Notes under the pieces: model-generated | Seen by the model: the letters and a program-made list of their open reading frames with translations, nothing else | Told to the model about the DNA's origin: nothing | Databases searched by the model: none | Position numbers and translations under genes: made by a program | DNA from: Poronia punctata | Taxonomy: Eukaryota > Ascomycota > Sordariomycetes > Xylariales > Xylariaceae | Assembly: GCA_022579005.1 (NCBI GenBank) | Contig: MU401510.1 | Span: forward strand, 5,297-69,296 | Direction: 5' to 3' | Length of the DNA: 64,000 nucleotides | Shown here: positions 50,093-62,297 of the stretch, in pieces | How positions within the stretch are numbered: the stretch's first letter is position 1 | Layout of the letters: the number at the start of each line of letters is the position of its first letter

Positions 50093-52331
50093 TTATCTGC
50101 GCCCAATATAGGATCGGTAGAAACTGTCCACGTTGTCCTGTTCCGGCCCGCCGTACTGGCTTCCCATCTGGCCGCTCGCTTTCTGGGCCGCCGCAACCTT
50201 TGCCTGCAACGCTGCAGCATTGGTATCTATCCATTGAAGCTGCGTGAGGTGTCCATTCAGTACGCGCACGATTTGGCTCAGCTAAAAATAATGATTTCGT
50301 CAGTATGAGCACGGGAGAGCAACAGCTAGCATTATTGAAACGTACCGGGTCGTCGGGCTTGCTGCCCTTGCTCACGGTTCCCGATATGTCGTTTATCTCT
50401 TTAATCATCTTGGTCAGATCGCGGCCCATCTCATCCAGGCGCTCGGTGATCTTCTCGGCGAGCTTATATGTCCGCTCGCGTTCTTGATCAGGGCCGGCGA
50501 GCTGCTCGCCGGGGCCGATCTGCTTGGAGAACAGTGTGTCCACCTCGACTTCGTATTTGTCGAGCCAGGACTCCAACTCTTCCTGCTGGCTTTCTACTGT
50601 TACAAGGTGCCGCTCGACCTCGCGACTCGCCTTTTCTGCCTCGAAGGTGTTCAAGTACAGCTTCTGGATCTTTTCACCATTGTCGACCAATAGACGGTCC
50701 CATGCGGCTACCTGAGCGGCTTGTTCCTTGAACTCTTTCTGATATTTTGACAAGTCCGTGGCCCACCGATTCAAAATCTCGTCCATGGTCTTGTTCTTAA
50801 GACGGGCCATGGATGGAGAGGGACCAGTGGTCGATGCACCCAAGTTTGTGTTGCCAGACGCCGCAGCTTTTGGCGCAGTCGACTCCGCAGTCCCCGGTGC
50901 CTTTGAGGCATTAAACAAGGAGCTGGCTGAAGGTGCCGCCGTACTGGGGGCAGCAGTACCCGTTGTGGTGGTACCCGTGTTACTACCGGATGCCGTAGTT
51001 GTAGTTGATGGCGCAGTTGATGCCGACGTCGTAGCGCCACTAAAGAGACTTGCAGCTTTTGGCGCCTCTGCTGCGCTGCTAGTAGTGGCCCCCATACCCG
51101 AAAATAGGCTGTTGGATTGACCCTTCGAGGCTTCGCCCGCCGTAGCCCCTGCCGCGGGTTTGTTTGTACTTCCGAAAAGTGACGGGGTTTGTCCCGCCGC
51201 CGGCGCCGGTGCGGCCGTGCTAGGTGTCTGACCCGTGCTTGTAGAGCCAAAGAGCGACGTAGAGCTAGTCTGCGGCGCGGAAGTATTATTAGCACCCCCG
51301 AGCGATGGACTGCTGGTAGTAGCCGTGGAAGTACCAGCCGTATTGGCTGGCTTTGTACCAAACACCGAGGCGGCGCTAGATGAAGGCTCGGCAGGGTTAG
51401 TGGCTCCAAATAAGTTTGTTGATGGTTTTGAAGGTTGGCTACCAGCAGTGGAAAACAGTGACGGGGCGCTTGACGTTGTTGCCGCGGCCGGTTGGCTCGT
51501 CGTAGGATTGGACTGTGAGCCAGCCGGAGTGCCAAACAAGGTAGCTGCTGGTTTCTGAGCGCCTCCACCACCGAAAATATTCAACCCGCCAGATGGCTTC
51601 GCGGCGTCTGAAGGCGGAGCGCCCGCTGGTGTGGTTGAATTGAGAGCAAGGGTAGGTTTTGCAGGTGTCGCTTGTGCACCAGAAGACGGGGCCGCGCTAC
51701 CGAGGGTATTGTTGGAAGCACCACCACCAAATACAGAGCCACCGGAAGAAGCACCGGCCCCGCCAAAAAGGGAGCCAGATGTTCCAGATGAACTTGTTGT
51801 GGTCTTATTATTCTGGGCACCGAACATTCCACCGCCGGAGAGACCACTTGTGGTAGTGGGGGTCGTGCTCGCTGCAGTTGTGCTCGGGGTCGAGGTTGCC
51901 GCACCGAATATACTGGGGGTGGAGGTCGTTCCTGATGAAGGTGCCGCTTCTGGTGTGCTTCCAAATATGTTGTTTGGTGTGCCGGCCTGTGATGCTCCTC
52001 CGAAAGGAGTACTGCCGGTCCCGCCCAACGATGTCATTGATGGAGAGGCAGGTGTGTTACTCGTAGCTCCGAATAAAGATTTCTGTTCGCCGGGCTTGGC
52101 AGCAGTATTACCAAAGATACTACTACTACCGCCGCTTAGAGTTGAACCAGAAGAACCAGTGTTTCCGCCTGTCGTCCCGAAAGAAAAGGTAGGCTTGCTT
52201 GTTGACGGGGCACCAGACGAGGCTGTAGGGGTAGCAGATGTGCCAAACAATCCACCGGTGGCTGGTGCACTGGAGGTGGCTGCATTGTTGGATTGAGCAG
52301 AGGAGCTCGGGGCGCCGAAGGAAAAGGACAT
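50093..52331 (-). CDS. NSP1: FG-nucleoporin Nsp1 (Nup62 homologue)
   Basis: Central-channel nucleoporin that forms the transport barrier and anchors the Nup49-Nup57 and Nup82 subcomplexes. Exons 52331-50346 and 50281-50093 (intron 50282-50345) give 724 residues. The first 500 residues are a disordered FG domain rich in Ser, Thr, Ala, Gly and Asn with GLFG, SLFG, NIFG, VFG and FSFG units. From about residue 508 (MARLKNKTMDEILNRWATDL) the conserved Nsp1/Nup62 coiled-coil domain runs through the C-terminus: WDRLLVDNGEKIQKLYLNTF, ESWLDKYEVEVDTLFSKQ, and after the intron LSQIVRVLNGHLTQLQWIDT. Without the intron the C-terminus would be wrong after DDP. Repeat content explains the long frames on the opposite strand. 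Family assignment is secure. Confidence 0.95.
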
Positions 52332-53750
52332 GGTGCGGTTTCGTCTCTTCGGCAGGTATGGAACAAGGTTTCGCGGGCGCGCCTGCGAAGCAAGGGTGAA
52401 GATGCGATGAACCGATGCCTATCAGTGGTCGACACTCATTCCCTAGAGCGCGCTGCTAGGGATACAGCGAGTGGAAGGAAAACAAACAGTGTGCCGGACA
52501 ACGGACACGGACAGGAAGCCTATTAAATGCCGGCCTTGCGCGTGAAACCTTCGTAAAACAGTGGCTGCCCGTAAAGAGAGGCAATCTTGCGAAGTAGGAG
52601 GTCAAGACAGAGATGGAAGAAAAACCTTCTCTATTCAACGCCCAATACACTCTTCACCTGAGAAAATGTCAAATGTCAGCCACGACCGTCCAACTTTTGC
52701 GCGACAAGCTCCCCTGGGCCACTGCCTAATTGAGTAAAGCACCTGGTACCTAAGTACCTAAGTACCTCCTGCCCCGAGCTCATATCCATATCGCTCCACC
52801 TTTAAAAACAGTTGATGTCAGGTGGCTCCGGCCGTTAAACTGACATTGGATCCAAGGTTTGTTCCAATGTGAAGATTTGGTGAGACGCAGTGCCCTCAGC
52901 AGCGTGGTCCGTGCTCGTCCCTGCACCTTATGAGATTGAGTGGTATTAGGTGTGCAATTAGCTAGAAGGCTAACGTCCATTGATACAGTCTTCTTAGTCT
53001 CCACTGTCAATGTACCCAGTAACAGTTAGTGCTCGACATCACATGATTGGATGGAAATGAGAGTTTCCATTTTTCTTTTACCCAGATTGGCAAGGTGCAT
53101 GCATGGTAGATGGTAGGTGCTCAAGGTAAGGCAACCTTACAAGGTGGCGCCCAGCACAACCCCGGCACTCTAACCTCTGTTAGAGTTTACTAACTTGGTC
53201 TAGTTGTGGATGGTGTCCTGTCGTGTCTTGACTTGGCAGGTAAGCAGGAGGGGCGAGGGTAAAAACATCAATGTCTTTTGTAGCCTGAGATGGTCTCGTC
53301 TGGAGTCTAGACTAGTCTAGAGTCACCTACCTTGGCGATCTATCAGCCATACTCCCTACTACCTACACCTCCTGTCTTCCAGCTTCACCAAGGATTACAG
53401 TCTTCGATCAGCCAACTCCAATCTCGATCTTGACATTTGATGCGACGGGGGGTAAGGATAGCTGACCCATAATTGCATAGCTGCACTGGTCTCTGGACGA
53501 TAGGCTTGGATCCAACCGGACTTGAGAGCTGACATCTCGCTTTCAACAACTTTCCCCTGCGAGCGAGTCGAACGTCTTGTCTACCCCTCAAAACGTACCA
53601 TCCATCCCGTACTTGTGGCACCACCCCCGGCCGTGGCTACTAAATCTCGAAACCTAATAACGCCGTTCTCCCATTCCATGCGCGTATTACCGGTCCTCCA
53701 TTGTTAACACAACATCTCGGGCTCGGTTTCTTAAACACCACGCTTCCAGT
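52332..53750. promoter_or_regulatory. Divergent promoter between NSP1 and the Laa2-like gene
   Basis: About 1.4 kb with no supportable gene. CT-rich stretches precede the plus-strand start. A TACCTAAGTACCTAAGTACCT direct repeat lies near 52747-52767. Confidence 0.5.
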
Positions 53751-55416
53751 ATGTCTCGAGAGCGCCGAGGTTCCTCTACCCTTGAGGCCCCCGAAAGGAC
53801 GGGGATTGAAGACCCCGGAGCCCACGAGCTTGGTAAGTACGTCTGCCTTCTCCGCAAGCTTTCTCTGGTGTTCTAACACGTGTTGTTACAGAATGCACAG
53901 AGTCATCCGACGACCACTTTTCTGATGCGCAATCCACTCCGGGGAATAGTGACCGGGCGGTGTCCCCAATTCCCAAAACTCGAATCGAAAAAATAGACGA
54001 TGAACCATCTTATGGTGAAGTTCCTGGCACTGAGGCCTATAGTAAGAGGTCGAAAGACGCCTCGCCGGACGAAATTGCTATTATCCCGGATGATCAGTCC
54101 GTATCTAAAGCCGCCGGGAACAGCCCTACGTCTAGAGACATGCCCGCCCCGGTCCCTAAGACAGTAGTCGACGAGACGGAAGACGCTCCCGGGTCGTCCA
54201 CTCACCACTTCCACGAGCACGTGCACCGAGCAGATGCGGCACCGGACTTCGTCCGGAAGCCAGATGGGACTGGTGAGGCAAACCCCATCCCGCCTCCGCT
54301 CGATGCCACTATGCAAGACACCGGTACGGCTACCAAGTCCTCTTAAAATCCACAATGCCATTGACCGTGCCCCTCGTAGATGACACGGATGTCAATCCTG
54401 CTTTAGAATCCCCGTCGGTGCTTGGGCGGAGGGAATCTTCAACGGCCAGATCAATCAAGAGTCTTGACAACGAGGAGACGAATGATGATCATGATGATGG
54501 GTTTGGAGATGATTTTGACGAATTCGAAGAAGGCGACGAGGATGCTGATTTCGGCGATTTTGATGATGGGTTTCAACAGGCCGAGGCACCTACAGCCGCT
54601 CAACCACTAGCAAGCCAGCCTCAGGCATCTTCACCCTCGTTTGTATGTCGTTTACCTTCGCTAGGTAGCCATCCCATATTTATGCTGACGGACATACGCT
54701 TTAAGCCTATATTAGATCTTGATGGGCTTGACTCTGAAGACATCTTGGCGGCATCGGAACCTTACTTGAATGCCTTATATCCAACTGAAGTACTCGATAT
54801 TCCGCCTCTGCCTTCGCCCCCAAACGACAATCCCATATTTTTTAACCCCAGGAGCGCATCGTTATGGTCTCAATTAGCCGCACCTCCGCCTCTCCAACCT
54901 CCCGACTGGATCCGTTCTCGCATTAGGAGGCTTTTCTTGGTGTCTCTGGGCGTCCCCGTAGATCTCGACGAGATATTGCCTGCTTCCAAGCAGAAGAAAC
55001 TTGTTCTCCCATCACTTCATCGGATCACATCCAACGGTTCACTCCGTACGTCTACAGAATCGCGTTCCGTTTCCCGGCTGCGAAAACCAGGACTCAATGG
55101 ATCATCGGTCTCTGTTGATTCTCAGGGCAAGGAAAAGTCCAGGTCTGGCTCGAAAGCCCGGAAGGCGTCGCCCGAAGCTCCAGAATTCGACCTGGTTGCA
55201 GCGAGGCAGCTGTGTGCCACTACGGACGAGGCGCTCAGGGGGATGACGGATATTGAACTACAACAGCACGTGCGAAAGCTAAAAGCAATGGAGGTGTTGG
55301 CAAATGAGGTGCATGAATATTGGAAGAAGCGGACGGATGCAAAAATCGGCGACAGGGAAGCCTTCGAGGGCGTCATAGAGAACCTCGTAAAGCACGCGAG
55401 AAAGACGAGAAAATGA
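53751..55416 (+). CDS. Laa2/DUF5102-like AP-1 accessory protein
   Basis: Four predicted exons, 53751-53832, 53892-54323, 54380-54642 and 54706-55416, encode 495 residues. Intron 1 (GTAAGT...ACAG) is clear. Intron 2 (54324-54379, GTACGG...TTGACC...GTAG) removes an in-frame stop and an apparent new ATG, joining MQDT to DDTDVNPALES in frame. Intron 3 (54643-54705, GTATGT...CTGACG...AAG) is a multiple of three, so retention would add 21 residues. The N-terminal third is polar and disordered, with HHFHEHVHRADAAPDFV. The middle has acidic Phe repeats (DDGFGDDFDEFEEG, then DADFGDFDDGF), the type of motif that binds the AP-1 gamma-ear. The C-terminal half has EPYLNALYP, a WIRSRIRRLFLVSLGVPVDL segment and a C-terminal helix. 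This resembles fungal Laa2 (DUF5102) proteins of clathrin/AP-1 sorting; the family call is moderate. Confidence 0.75.
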
Positions 55417-56034
55417 ATCACCTACACTTACGCTAGCACATATTATAATGATAACCTAATACTCCCAAAGCAGAAGGGTATAATATATTTCAGTTGCAAT
55501 TCCGTATCTGACATGCTTGATCTCACTTGTTCGTCGGGAACGGGCCCATGACATGCGTTATCCCGTAGTCACTGCATATAGGTGTACCTAGTTGCTATAT
55601 TTTGTCCTGATAGCCGGCAACCTTATTCCCTACGTCCGGTAATACCTACTTTCTTTTTATTTCACTTAATATACGTCGTATTTGCGCCGGTAGCGAACCG
55701 ATCTCTTCCGCCAGCAACTGCTGACTTCGAGCCTCTCGGCGGTAAACGATTCAAGAGAGAGGGAGAGAGGAAGAGACCCATCTTATACCCTATTAATCCT
55801 ACCTCTTTACATTGAAAGCTTCGATCAGTAGCCTAGACCCAGCTTCGTTAGTCACACAACTTTCTCAACTCCCACTATTTTCGTCCTGAGATAATGTGAT
55901 ATATATATACCCCGCAGCCCTCATCAAAATCATAATAGCGTGATTGATTTCTTCGTTAGCCCGAGTACCTAGTCCCGCCGATAGATGTACTCGTAAGTGT
56001 AAATACGAAACGCTAACGACGTCAAGAGAAACAC
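55417..56034. other. Spacer upstream of the tRNA pair
   Basis: 618 bp; 3'UTR of the Laa2-like gene on the left. Nothing else is recognised. Confidence 0.5.
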
Positions 56035-56163
56035 GGCTCCTTGGTCTAGAGGTATGATTCTCGCTTTGGGTTTATTCGAAAAATCCAAACAATCCAACTC
56101 CACTAAAGAAGAGGAGAAGGAAAAGACTGCGAGAGGCCCCGGGTTCGAATCCCGGAGGAGCCC
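56035..56163 (+). tRNA. tRNA-Pro (anticodon UGG) with a 57-nt intron
   Basis: The acceptor stem GGCTCCT (56035-56041) pairs with AGGAGCC (56156-56162). The anticodon arm CTCGC/GCGAG encloses TTTGGGT, giving anticodon TGG. The intron occupies 56071-56127 at the canonical position after nucleotide 37. The T arm is CCGGG-TTCGAAT-CCCGG. The mature tRNA is 72 nt before CCA addition. A T8 run follows as Pol III terminator. The intron is on the long side for a nuclear tRNA. Confidence 0.93.
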
Positions 56164-56186
56164 GGGAAACGACGACATCGTGACAA

Positions 56187-56194
56187 TTTTTTTT
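56187..56194 (+). terminator. Pol III terminator of tRNA-Pro
   Basis: Eight consecutive T on the coding strand, 24 nt after the tRNA 3' end. Confidence 0.8.
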
Positions 56195-56272
56195 GTAGTC
56201 TTAGTTTTTGATATTGTTAGGTAAGGTAGTTATAGAGGCAAACTAGAGGTATGTCTTACACATCGTGTTCTG

Positions 56273-56354
56273 GTTAGCTTGGCCGAGTTGGTTAAGGCGG
56301 TAGACTTAAGCTCTACTGACGAAAGTCTCGTGCGTTCGAGTCGCACAGCTAACA
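56273..56354 (+). tRNA. tRNA-Leu (anticodon UAA)
   Basis: Acceptor stem GTTAGCT (56273-56279) pairs with AGCTAAC (56347-56353), discriminator A. The D arm contains GGCCGAGTTGGTTAAGGC. The anticodon arm GTAGA-CTTAAGC-TCTAC gives anticodon TAA. A long variable arm (TGACGAAAGTCTC) marks a type II tRNA. The T arm has GTTCGAGTC. No intron. It lies 110 bp downstream of tRNA-Pro on the same strand. Confidence 0.94.
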
Positions 56355-56367
56355 GTAATGTGATGTA

Positions 56368-56375
56368 TTTTTTTT
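56368..56375 (+). terminator. Pol III terminator of tRNA-Leu
   Basis: An eight-T run 14 nt after the tRNA 3' end; a second T-run follows at about 56392-56401. Confidence 0.8.
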
Positions 56376-58264
56376 CTATGATTTTTGTTTAATTTTTTTT
56401 TCCATAGTAAACTACTGGTAAATACTTGATGATATGCGTATGGTCTAATTATTTAAAACATCAAGAAATATAGCTAAGTTCATCCTTAACATAACACAAC
56501 GTAAGGCGTATAATGTCTCCTTTATGTAAATCCTGGCCGCTTGGGGGACAACGATTTTAGATATTGTGTATAAATCAGGAAACTGATGTCTTATGGCTAG
56601 CAGCGATAGATACCATCTCTTGTCTGGAGAGTTTGACCGTGGTCCATGGTAGGAGAATCTATTTACCCTTTGAAAATGTGGGATGTGCTCACTGTCTACA
56701 TCTGAATAAGATTCCTTATGAAACCCAAGAGATAGACAATCCAGGCGAAAGATGTAATGCGGTACTATCATCCGCGACAGCCCCGCTGTGCTGTGGTGTC
56801 AGCTCTGTTGCTTAGTCCGTACTCTGTTTGCTAAAGTAGAGAACATTGCGTCCTCCATTTTCCTTGTATATGGTAGGTAAGTAAGTATGGACCAAAGACA
56901 GGATATATCATCTACAAAAGGGATGAGTGTGACGATCTCGGGGTGCCTAATCCTGATGATTATCTGGTTTGTCACAGAAGCGATCAGCCTCGGGGAAATA
57001 TACACATATCTGGGATAGCTGCAACTGGACGTCTCTGGTGACGACAATGCCATCTATGTCCTGAAAACCTCGTCCAGTTCCCAGGTACCAGTTGGGATGA
57101 GTAGGAAGGCCTAAATATTGCCGGAAAGTTTATGAGCCCTTGGACTATAACACATTTGTGTGAGAATAGCCCTTCCAACCTATCTAGGCGTCTACCTCCT
57201 GCATAGAGACTGCCAAACTAGCAAGTCTCACTATGCTCGGTTTGAAGGTGTGGACATCTGAGGAGAAATAGGGGTTACAGTTGTAACTCTGGCCACTTTA
57301 TTTATGACTTATTTTGAAGGTATAGATTTAACGAATACTGTAGGTTAGTTGATTCAAGGTAGTTTAACTATATATAGAGGTAGATGGCCGTCATCTTTTG
57401 CATCCCCGAGGTGGACTGACTGCTCGGGGAGAATACTCGACACCACCAAGCGAGACGGAATCGGGGATATCGACTCCTTCTCAGAAGTAAGTAGACCGGG
57501 TAAGAGAAGCTGATGAACCTGCAAATTCAGATGGTATAGCCAATATTGGGCTCTAAACAGGCAGTTCGATAGAGAATTCTAAACAGACGTTGGTGATCAT
57601 CTACGAGTACACAGGACCGTTGTAAATGCAAGTACTAAATATCCTACGCGGACAAAATGTAAGCGGGAGCATATGCAAATGGTTTCGGCTCAGCTAAAAG
57701 CTCAACAGGAAGAGTTATCACTCTATACAAATGATGAGAATCGATTCTAAAGTGGTGCTCGTCCCTTTTAAGTTCCTATTAAATGCCAACCTACTCGTAC
57801 ACGTAGGAAATGTTGGTAATTTTTGGAAGAACCAAATCGTCAACACACAATGACACACTACGAGATCAATTGCGCAAATAATACCAAGCCTTTTGCGGCT
57901 AGCCAAACGTAAGCTTGCTTAGTACGTCCACAATAGGTAACACTACAGGGTCTTACCTAGCGCCAACCACAAACCAGCGACCCGATTGAGCCACTAGCAT
58001 AAACGCCAAGGATGTCTTCTTTACCGCCTTGCATTTCGGGATGGTTTACAAGGCGGTCAGTTCTCTTGTCGGCGATTTTGCCGGAAGAAAAAAAAAAGTG
58101 CCCCTCTACCCTTGTCAGTAGTGAGCTTCACTATCCATTCCCGGTGTAATAGAACTGCGTATAAGTCGACATAAACACCAATTGATGCAACACTTGTCGC
58201 TCTTAACATTAACCTCAAAATACAAGCGCTAGTTACCAAATTGCAGTTTTGATAGTACCGAAAT
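56376..58264. other. Gene-poor spacer between the tRNA pair and POL5
   Basis: About 1.9 kb. Short frames on both strands at 56445-56815 have no recognisable domain. The right end is the POL5 promoter. Sequence next to tRNA genes is a common target for retroelements, but no terminal repeats or element coding sequence were found. Confidence 0.5.
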
Positions 58265-61200
58265 ATGGGTGGAAAACGTAAGCGCAGCGCCAACAAGGCG
58301 AGCGATCAGAATGGCCAGCCAACTGAGAAACGACCAAAAACCGAAGAAACCAACACCGACAAGCCTGAAACGAAGACTATTGTCCTCGATAAGTCGCCGT
58401 TTCCCGAAGAAAATACGGGAGAAAACCGCAAGCGCGAGGCCGCGATATACGAACTACTGGGGAGCCTGGATGGCGACGAGCGCCTTGCAGCCGCTGACGC
58501 ATTAATAACAGCTCTCTTGGCTGGTACAGAAGTAGCATTGAAGAGACATATTGGGAAGCGACTCTTCCGGGGTCTTGCAAGCTCTCGCAATGCCTCCCGA
58601 TTAGGATTTAGTCTTGTGCTTTCCGAAATACTGCGACAATTGTTCGGCCCCTCCGAGCTGGCGAAAACCAAGTTCGCTGGGCTAACATTCGACAACGTGC
58701 TCGAGCTTTTGGTCGAAGCAACCAATGCCGGCGGAAGTGCGCCAGGCCAGGAAGAGCGCAATTATTACTTCGGACGTCTGTTCGGATTACAAGCCTTCGT
58801 TGAAGCCAAGATTCTATTCTCAGAGGAGTCCAGATGGCCCAAAGTACTGGAATTGCTTCTACAAATGATACAGAAAAAGGTGTGGATTCGATCGCACTGC
58901 TGCTGGGTGATAGTCGAGTGTCTACCTCAAATGGGCCAAGCAGGAGCGGAAGCGGCACTTCAAACATTCTCCGATTTGGGATTGGGGAAATCCGCCGAGG
59001 GCGTTGGTATTTGGCTACGCGCTCGGAGTTGCTACCCAAATATGAAAGTCCCGTCAAAGCCTTGGTCCGACCCCTTGAGCGCAGTGTCCCTGCCCGAGGT
59101 TTCCAGGGTGCTCAAAGAAAATGTCGCCAACGACACCGGCGAAGACAAGGCTGTCGTACAGCAGAAACAGGGCAACTGGACGGCCCAGCTCCATTTCGTG
59201 TGGGATCTAATTCTGGAAAATTTGTTGAAATCGGACGCTGCGGACAAAAGGCCCAACAAAGAACAAATCGGGCTTTTCTGGACAACTGTAGTCGATGGTG
59301 AGTGATACTTCAACTTTGGTCTGTCAAGGAACCATGGCTAACGCAACGCATGTGTAGATGGCCTGTTTTCTAAAAGTGCATCTGACCCTCAGAAGTTCCG
59401 CGGCTTCATGATATTCCAGAAATATCTACATGCCTTTGCCTCCGTCGACCAATCTCTCGTTAGAGAACTCTTTACACGCAACTTGATGAAGTGTCTGATA
59501 AACCAAGCCGCCAAGGAGGATCGCTATCTCCACCGCGCCGCTTTGAAGACTTTAAACACCATAGAGAAAACAGTTGAAGCTCAGCCTGAGTTACTGATGC
59601 CCGTCCTAAAAGAGCTCATGGGAAAACACGGAGTATACGAATTCGACCGCCTCACTACATCGAGCACGGTTGGGGGCATATTGCAGTCGGTTACGCCCGC
59701 CAATGTAAAAAAAGTCCTCAAGTTCCTCCGTGAGCCTGTTTTGAGCCTGAAAAAGTCGGTTGTTCTCCCCGCCGTCTTGACCTCTCCGTTTCTGACGTTT
59801 TCTAGGACACCCGAGGAGGCTGAAACTCTTAGACGGGTCTATGCCGAATACGTTTACAAGATAACAGCTCAGGCGAAGACAACTCCCACTGATCCCGAAG
59901 CTACCGATAGTAAGAGTGTTCTCGAGGTCGGCATCAAGGAGTTGGCGTCATGCGCCTACTCACTCCAAGAAGACTTTGTGCCGGAGCTCTCGGAGAAGGA
60001 GAGGGAAGTGTTCCGTCACCGACTAAGCGCCGCCTTCTCCAAAGTGTCAAAGCAAGAGAAAAACGCGGAATATATCTGTGAAGCTGTGCGAGCAGTAAAG
60101 CCGACGGCGGTCGTAATGAGCGATGAGATCCAGAGTCAAAGCAAAGATGCCCTGAAAGCCATGGCAAAATTGCTTAAGAAGTCCAATAAAGCGGACGACA
60201 ACTCCAGCGCTATTTTCTCGGGACTCGCGCTTCTCTATGCAACGACGCTTCTACAGCTGTATAATGGCGTGCCGGATGCACTTAATATCCTGGAAGATCT
60301 CCGTACGTGCTCCGAGAAGACGAAGGAGAAGGAAGCGAGTGCGTCGGTATTCTTAGTCGATATCCTCCTGGCTTTAGTGTCCCAAAAGTCGGGTATGTTG
60401 CGGCAGATATGCGAGCAGGTCTTTGAAGCCTTTGCACCACTGTTATCGGCCGAAGCTCTCAAGCTCCTCACGGATCCTCTATCTGCCGAGGAAAACCTAC
60501 GGGGACACCAGGCCCTGTTTGAGAACGAAGATGTTGAGATGGCCGATGGTAGCGAGTCAGAGATTGGGAGCGATAGCGAAGGTGGAGACGAGGACGAGGG
60601 AGCCGAGTTGGGCTCTGACGTCGAGTTTGCGAACCTAGACGAGGAAGACGTTCCGTCGGACGCAGATGAAGACAACAATGATGACGAGGAAGGGAAAGGT
60701 GACGACGAAGACGGCGAGGCAGAAGATCCGGAACTAGCCGCACTGGACGACGCCCTCGCCAAAGTGCTCAATAGTCATCGTCTTGACCAAGATGATGAGG
60801 CCGAATCATCGGACAACGATTCAGACATGACAGACTCGGAGATGATGGCGCTAGACGAGAAGCTCGTCAATGTCTTTAAGTATCGGGCCAAGAGCAACAA
60901 TCGAAAGAATGAAAAAGACGCCAAAGAATCTGTCATTCTTTTCAAGCACCGCGCACTGGATCTTCTCAACATCTACGTCAAACAGGAGGCATCAAACGCC
61001 TTAGCCTTCGGCCTACTACTCCCCCTACTCCAACTTATCCGGACTACCCCTACCAAGGCGCTCTCGAACAAAGCGATGAACCTCCTGACAGATTACGCCA
61101 GGGTATCCAAAAAGGCGCGGGCGAAGAACATGGAAATCGACGCGGATGCTCAATTCAAACTACTAGAGGAAATCCACCAAGAGGCGATGCGAGACGTATC

Positions 61201-61426
61201 GCACATGTTTGGAAAAGCAGCATCGACGGCAAGCTTGTTAGTCGCTTCCAGCTTGTGGGCTTCCAGTCAGGAACATGTCGATCGTATCAATGCCATATAC
61301 GCACGGACCTTTGCGGAATGCCAAAAGGGCAAGGCCAAGATGCAAGGTGCTTTCTTCTCCGACTGGGTGAATTGGGGAATGGGTCATGCCAGCAGCAGCA
61401 GCAGCACCACCAACGCGACGGAATAA
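58265..61426 (+). CDS. POL5: Pol5 / Myb-binding protein 1A-like nucleolar protein
   Basis: Essential nucleolar factor of rRNA synthesis and 60S assembly; historically named DNA polymerase V but a helical-repeat protein with no polymerase activity expected. Exons 58265-59297 and 59358-61426 (intron 59298-59357, GTGAGT...TGTAG) give 1033 residues. The N-terminus is basic (MGGKRKRSANKAS), then the DNA_pol_phi (Mybbp1A) region follows: EAAIYELLGSLDGDERLAAA, RLGFSLVLSEILRQLFG, YYFGRLFGLQAFVEAKILF, LLLQMIQKKVWIRSHCCWVI. After the intron come KFRGFMIFQKYLHAFASVDQ and further helical repeats. An acidic region of about 90 residues (roughly 730-820, many Asp/Glu with interspersed Ser) is typical of the family. 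A short Ser-run lies at the C-terminus. Exon phases agree. Confidence 0.93.
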
Positions 61427-62297
61427 GTGACCTATAGCTTAGGTGTTGGTAAGAAGACAAGTGTGTTAGGTGAGGTAGACATGTATTTGCGTGGACTTTG
61501 GCTGGCTATATAATATCGGATACCCTTTTACAGAAAACTAAATACGTAACCTACACACATACGGGATACTAGTGCATACTTGTAAATATATAAACATTGA
61601 AGTGTCTTATCGCAAGTGGCTTCAATATCAATGTCACCTGACTTAGTCAACGACGCCTAGACGTCACTTGTCGTCCTCTCTACTAGAATTATATAAATAC
61701 CCTAGATACCGTCTTACAAGCAAGACGAATCTGCTTAGCTACCTACTGAGTCGTATGTTCTGTTCTCTGAGCTTGTAGTATTACTTATCAAATCATTCAT
61801 TGAGTGCTTGCTGGCTTGCTTCTACTCTCTAGAGTAGAGCATACCACCTATCTATCTAGGTACCTTGTGTACCTAACCCGACCTACCCTAGATAACCCGT
61901 GTTATCAAATCAAGACGCAAATATTCTCCAGATCTGCCCCCGAGAATGCGAAATATGTAGATACATCAACGGCACCTCATTTAAGCCGGAATATCCGCGC
62001 CTGCCATAATTGGTGGTGTACCAGATGGGCAGACATTCATCTAACCTAGGTAGCGTAATCGATGTCTTGCTCCATCAATCCCATTCTAAATATCTGAAAT
62101 AGAAAAAAAACAACAACGCCGGATGGATGAATCAGGAAAATGCAGAAATAAACGGTGATGATGACGATGAAGAAGAAGGAAAAAGCGGGTATATCACGAA
62201 TCCCTCCTCCCTTTCTTTCTTTTCGTACAAGTCGAACCGGAAAACCATAAAAAACGCCAAGCCATCACTTTTAAATCGTCAGATTTTTCTTTTTCTT
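61427..62297. other. Convergent spacer POL5 / DRN1-like
   Basis: 871 bp between convergent stop codons, with TACCTA motifs (61737-61745, 61858-61885). A small acidic frame at 62127-62450 overlaps the DRN1-like gene antisense and was not accepted. Confidence 0.5.

Noticed and set aside
50771..52296. Several long frames in other reading frames over the NSP1 FG region
   Set aside because: Shadows of the repetitive Ser/Thr/Ala/Gly codons of Nsp1; Arg/Pro- or Val/Pro-rich with no domain.
56564..56815. Frame beginning MCINQETDVLW, superficially like the CINQ motif of HET-domain proteins
   Set aside because: Only four residues match; no other HET motif or splice-linked exon found.
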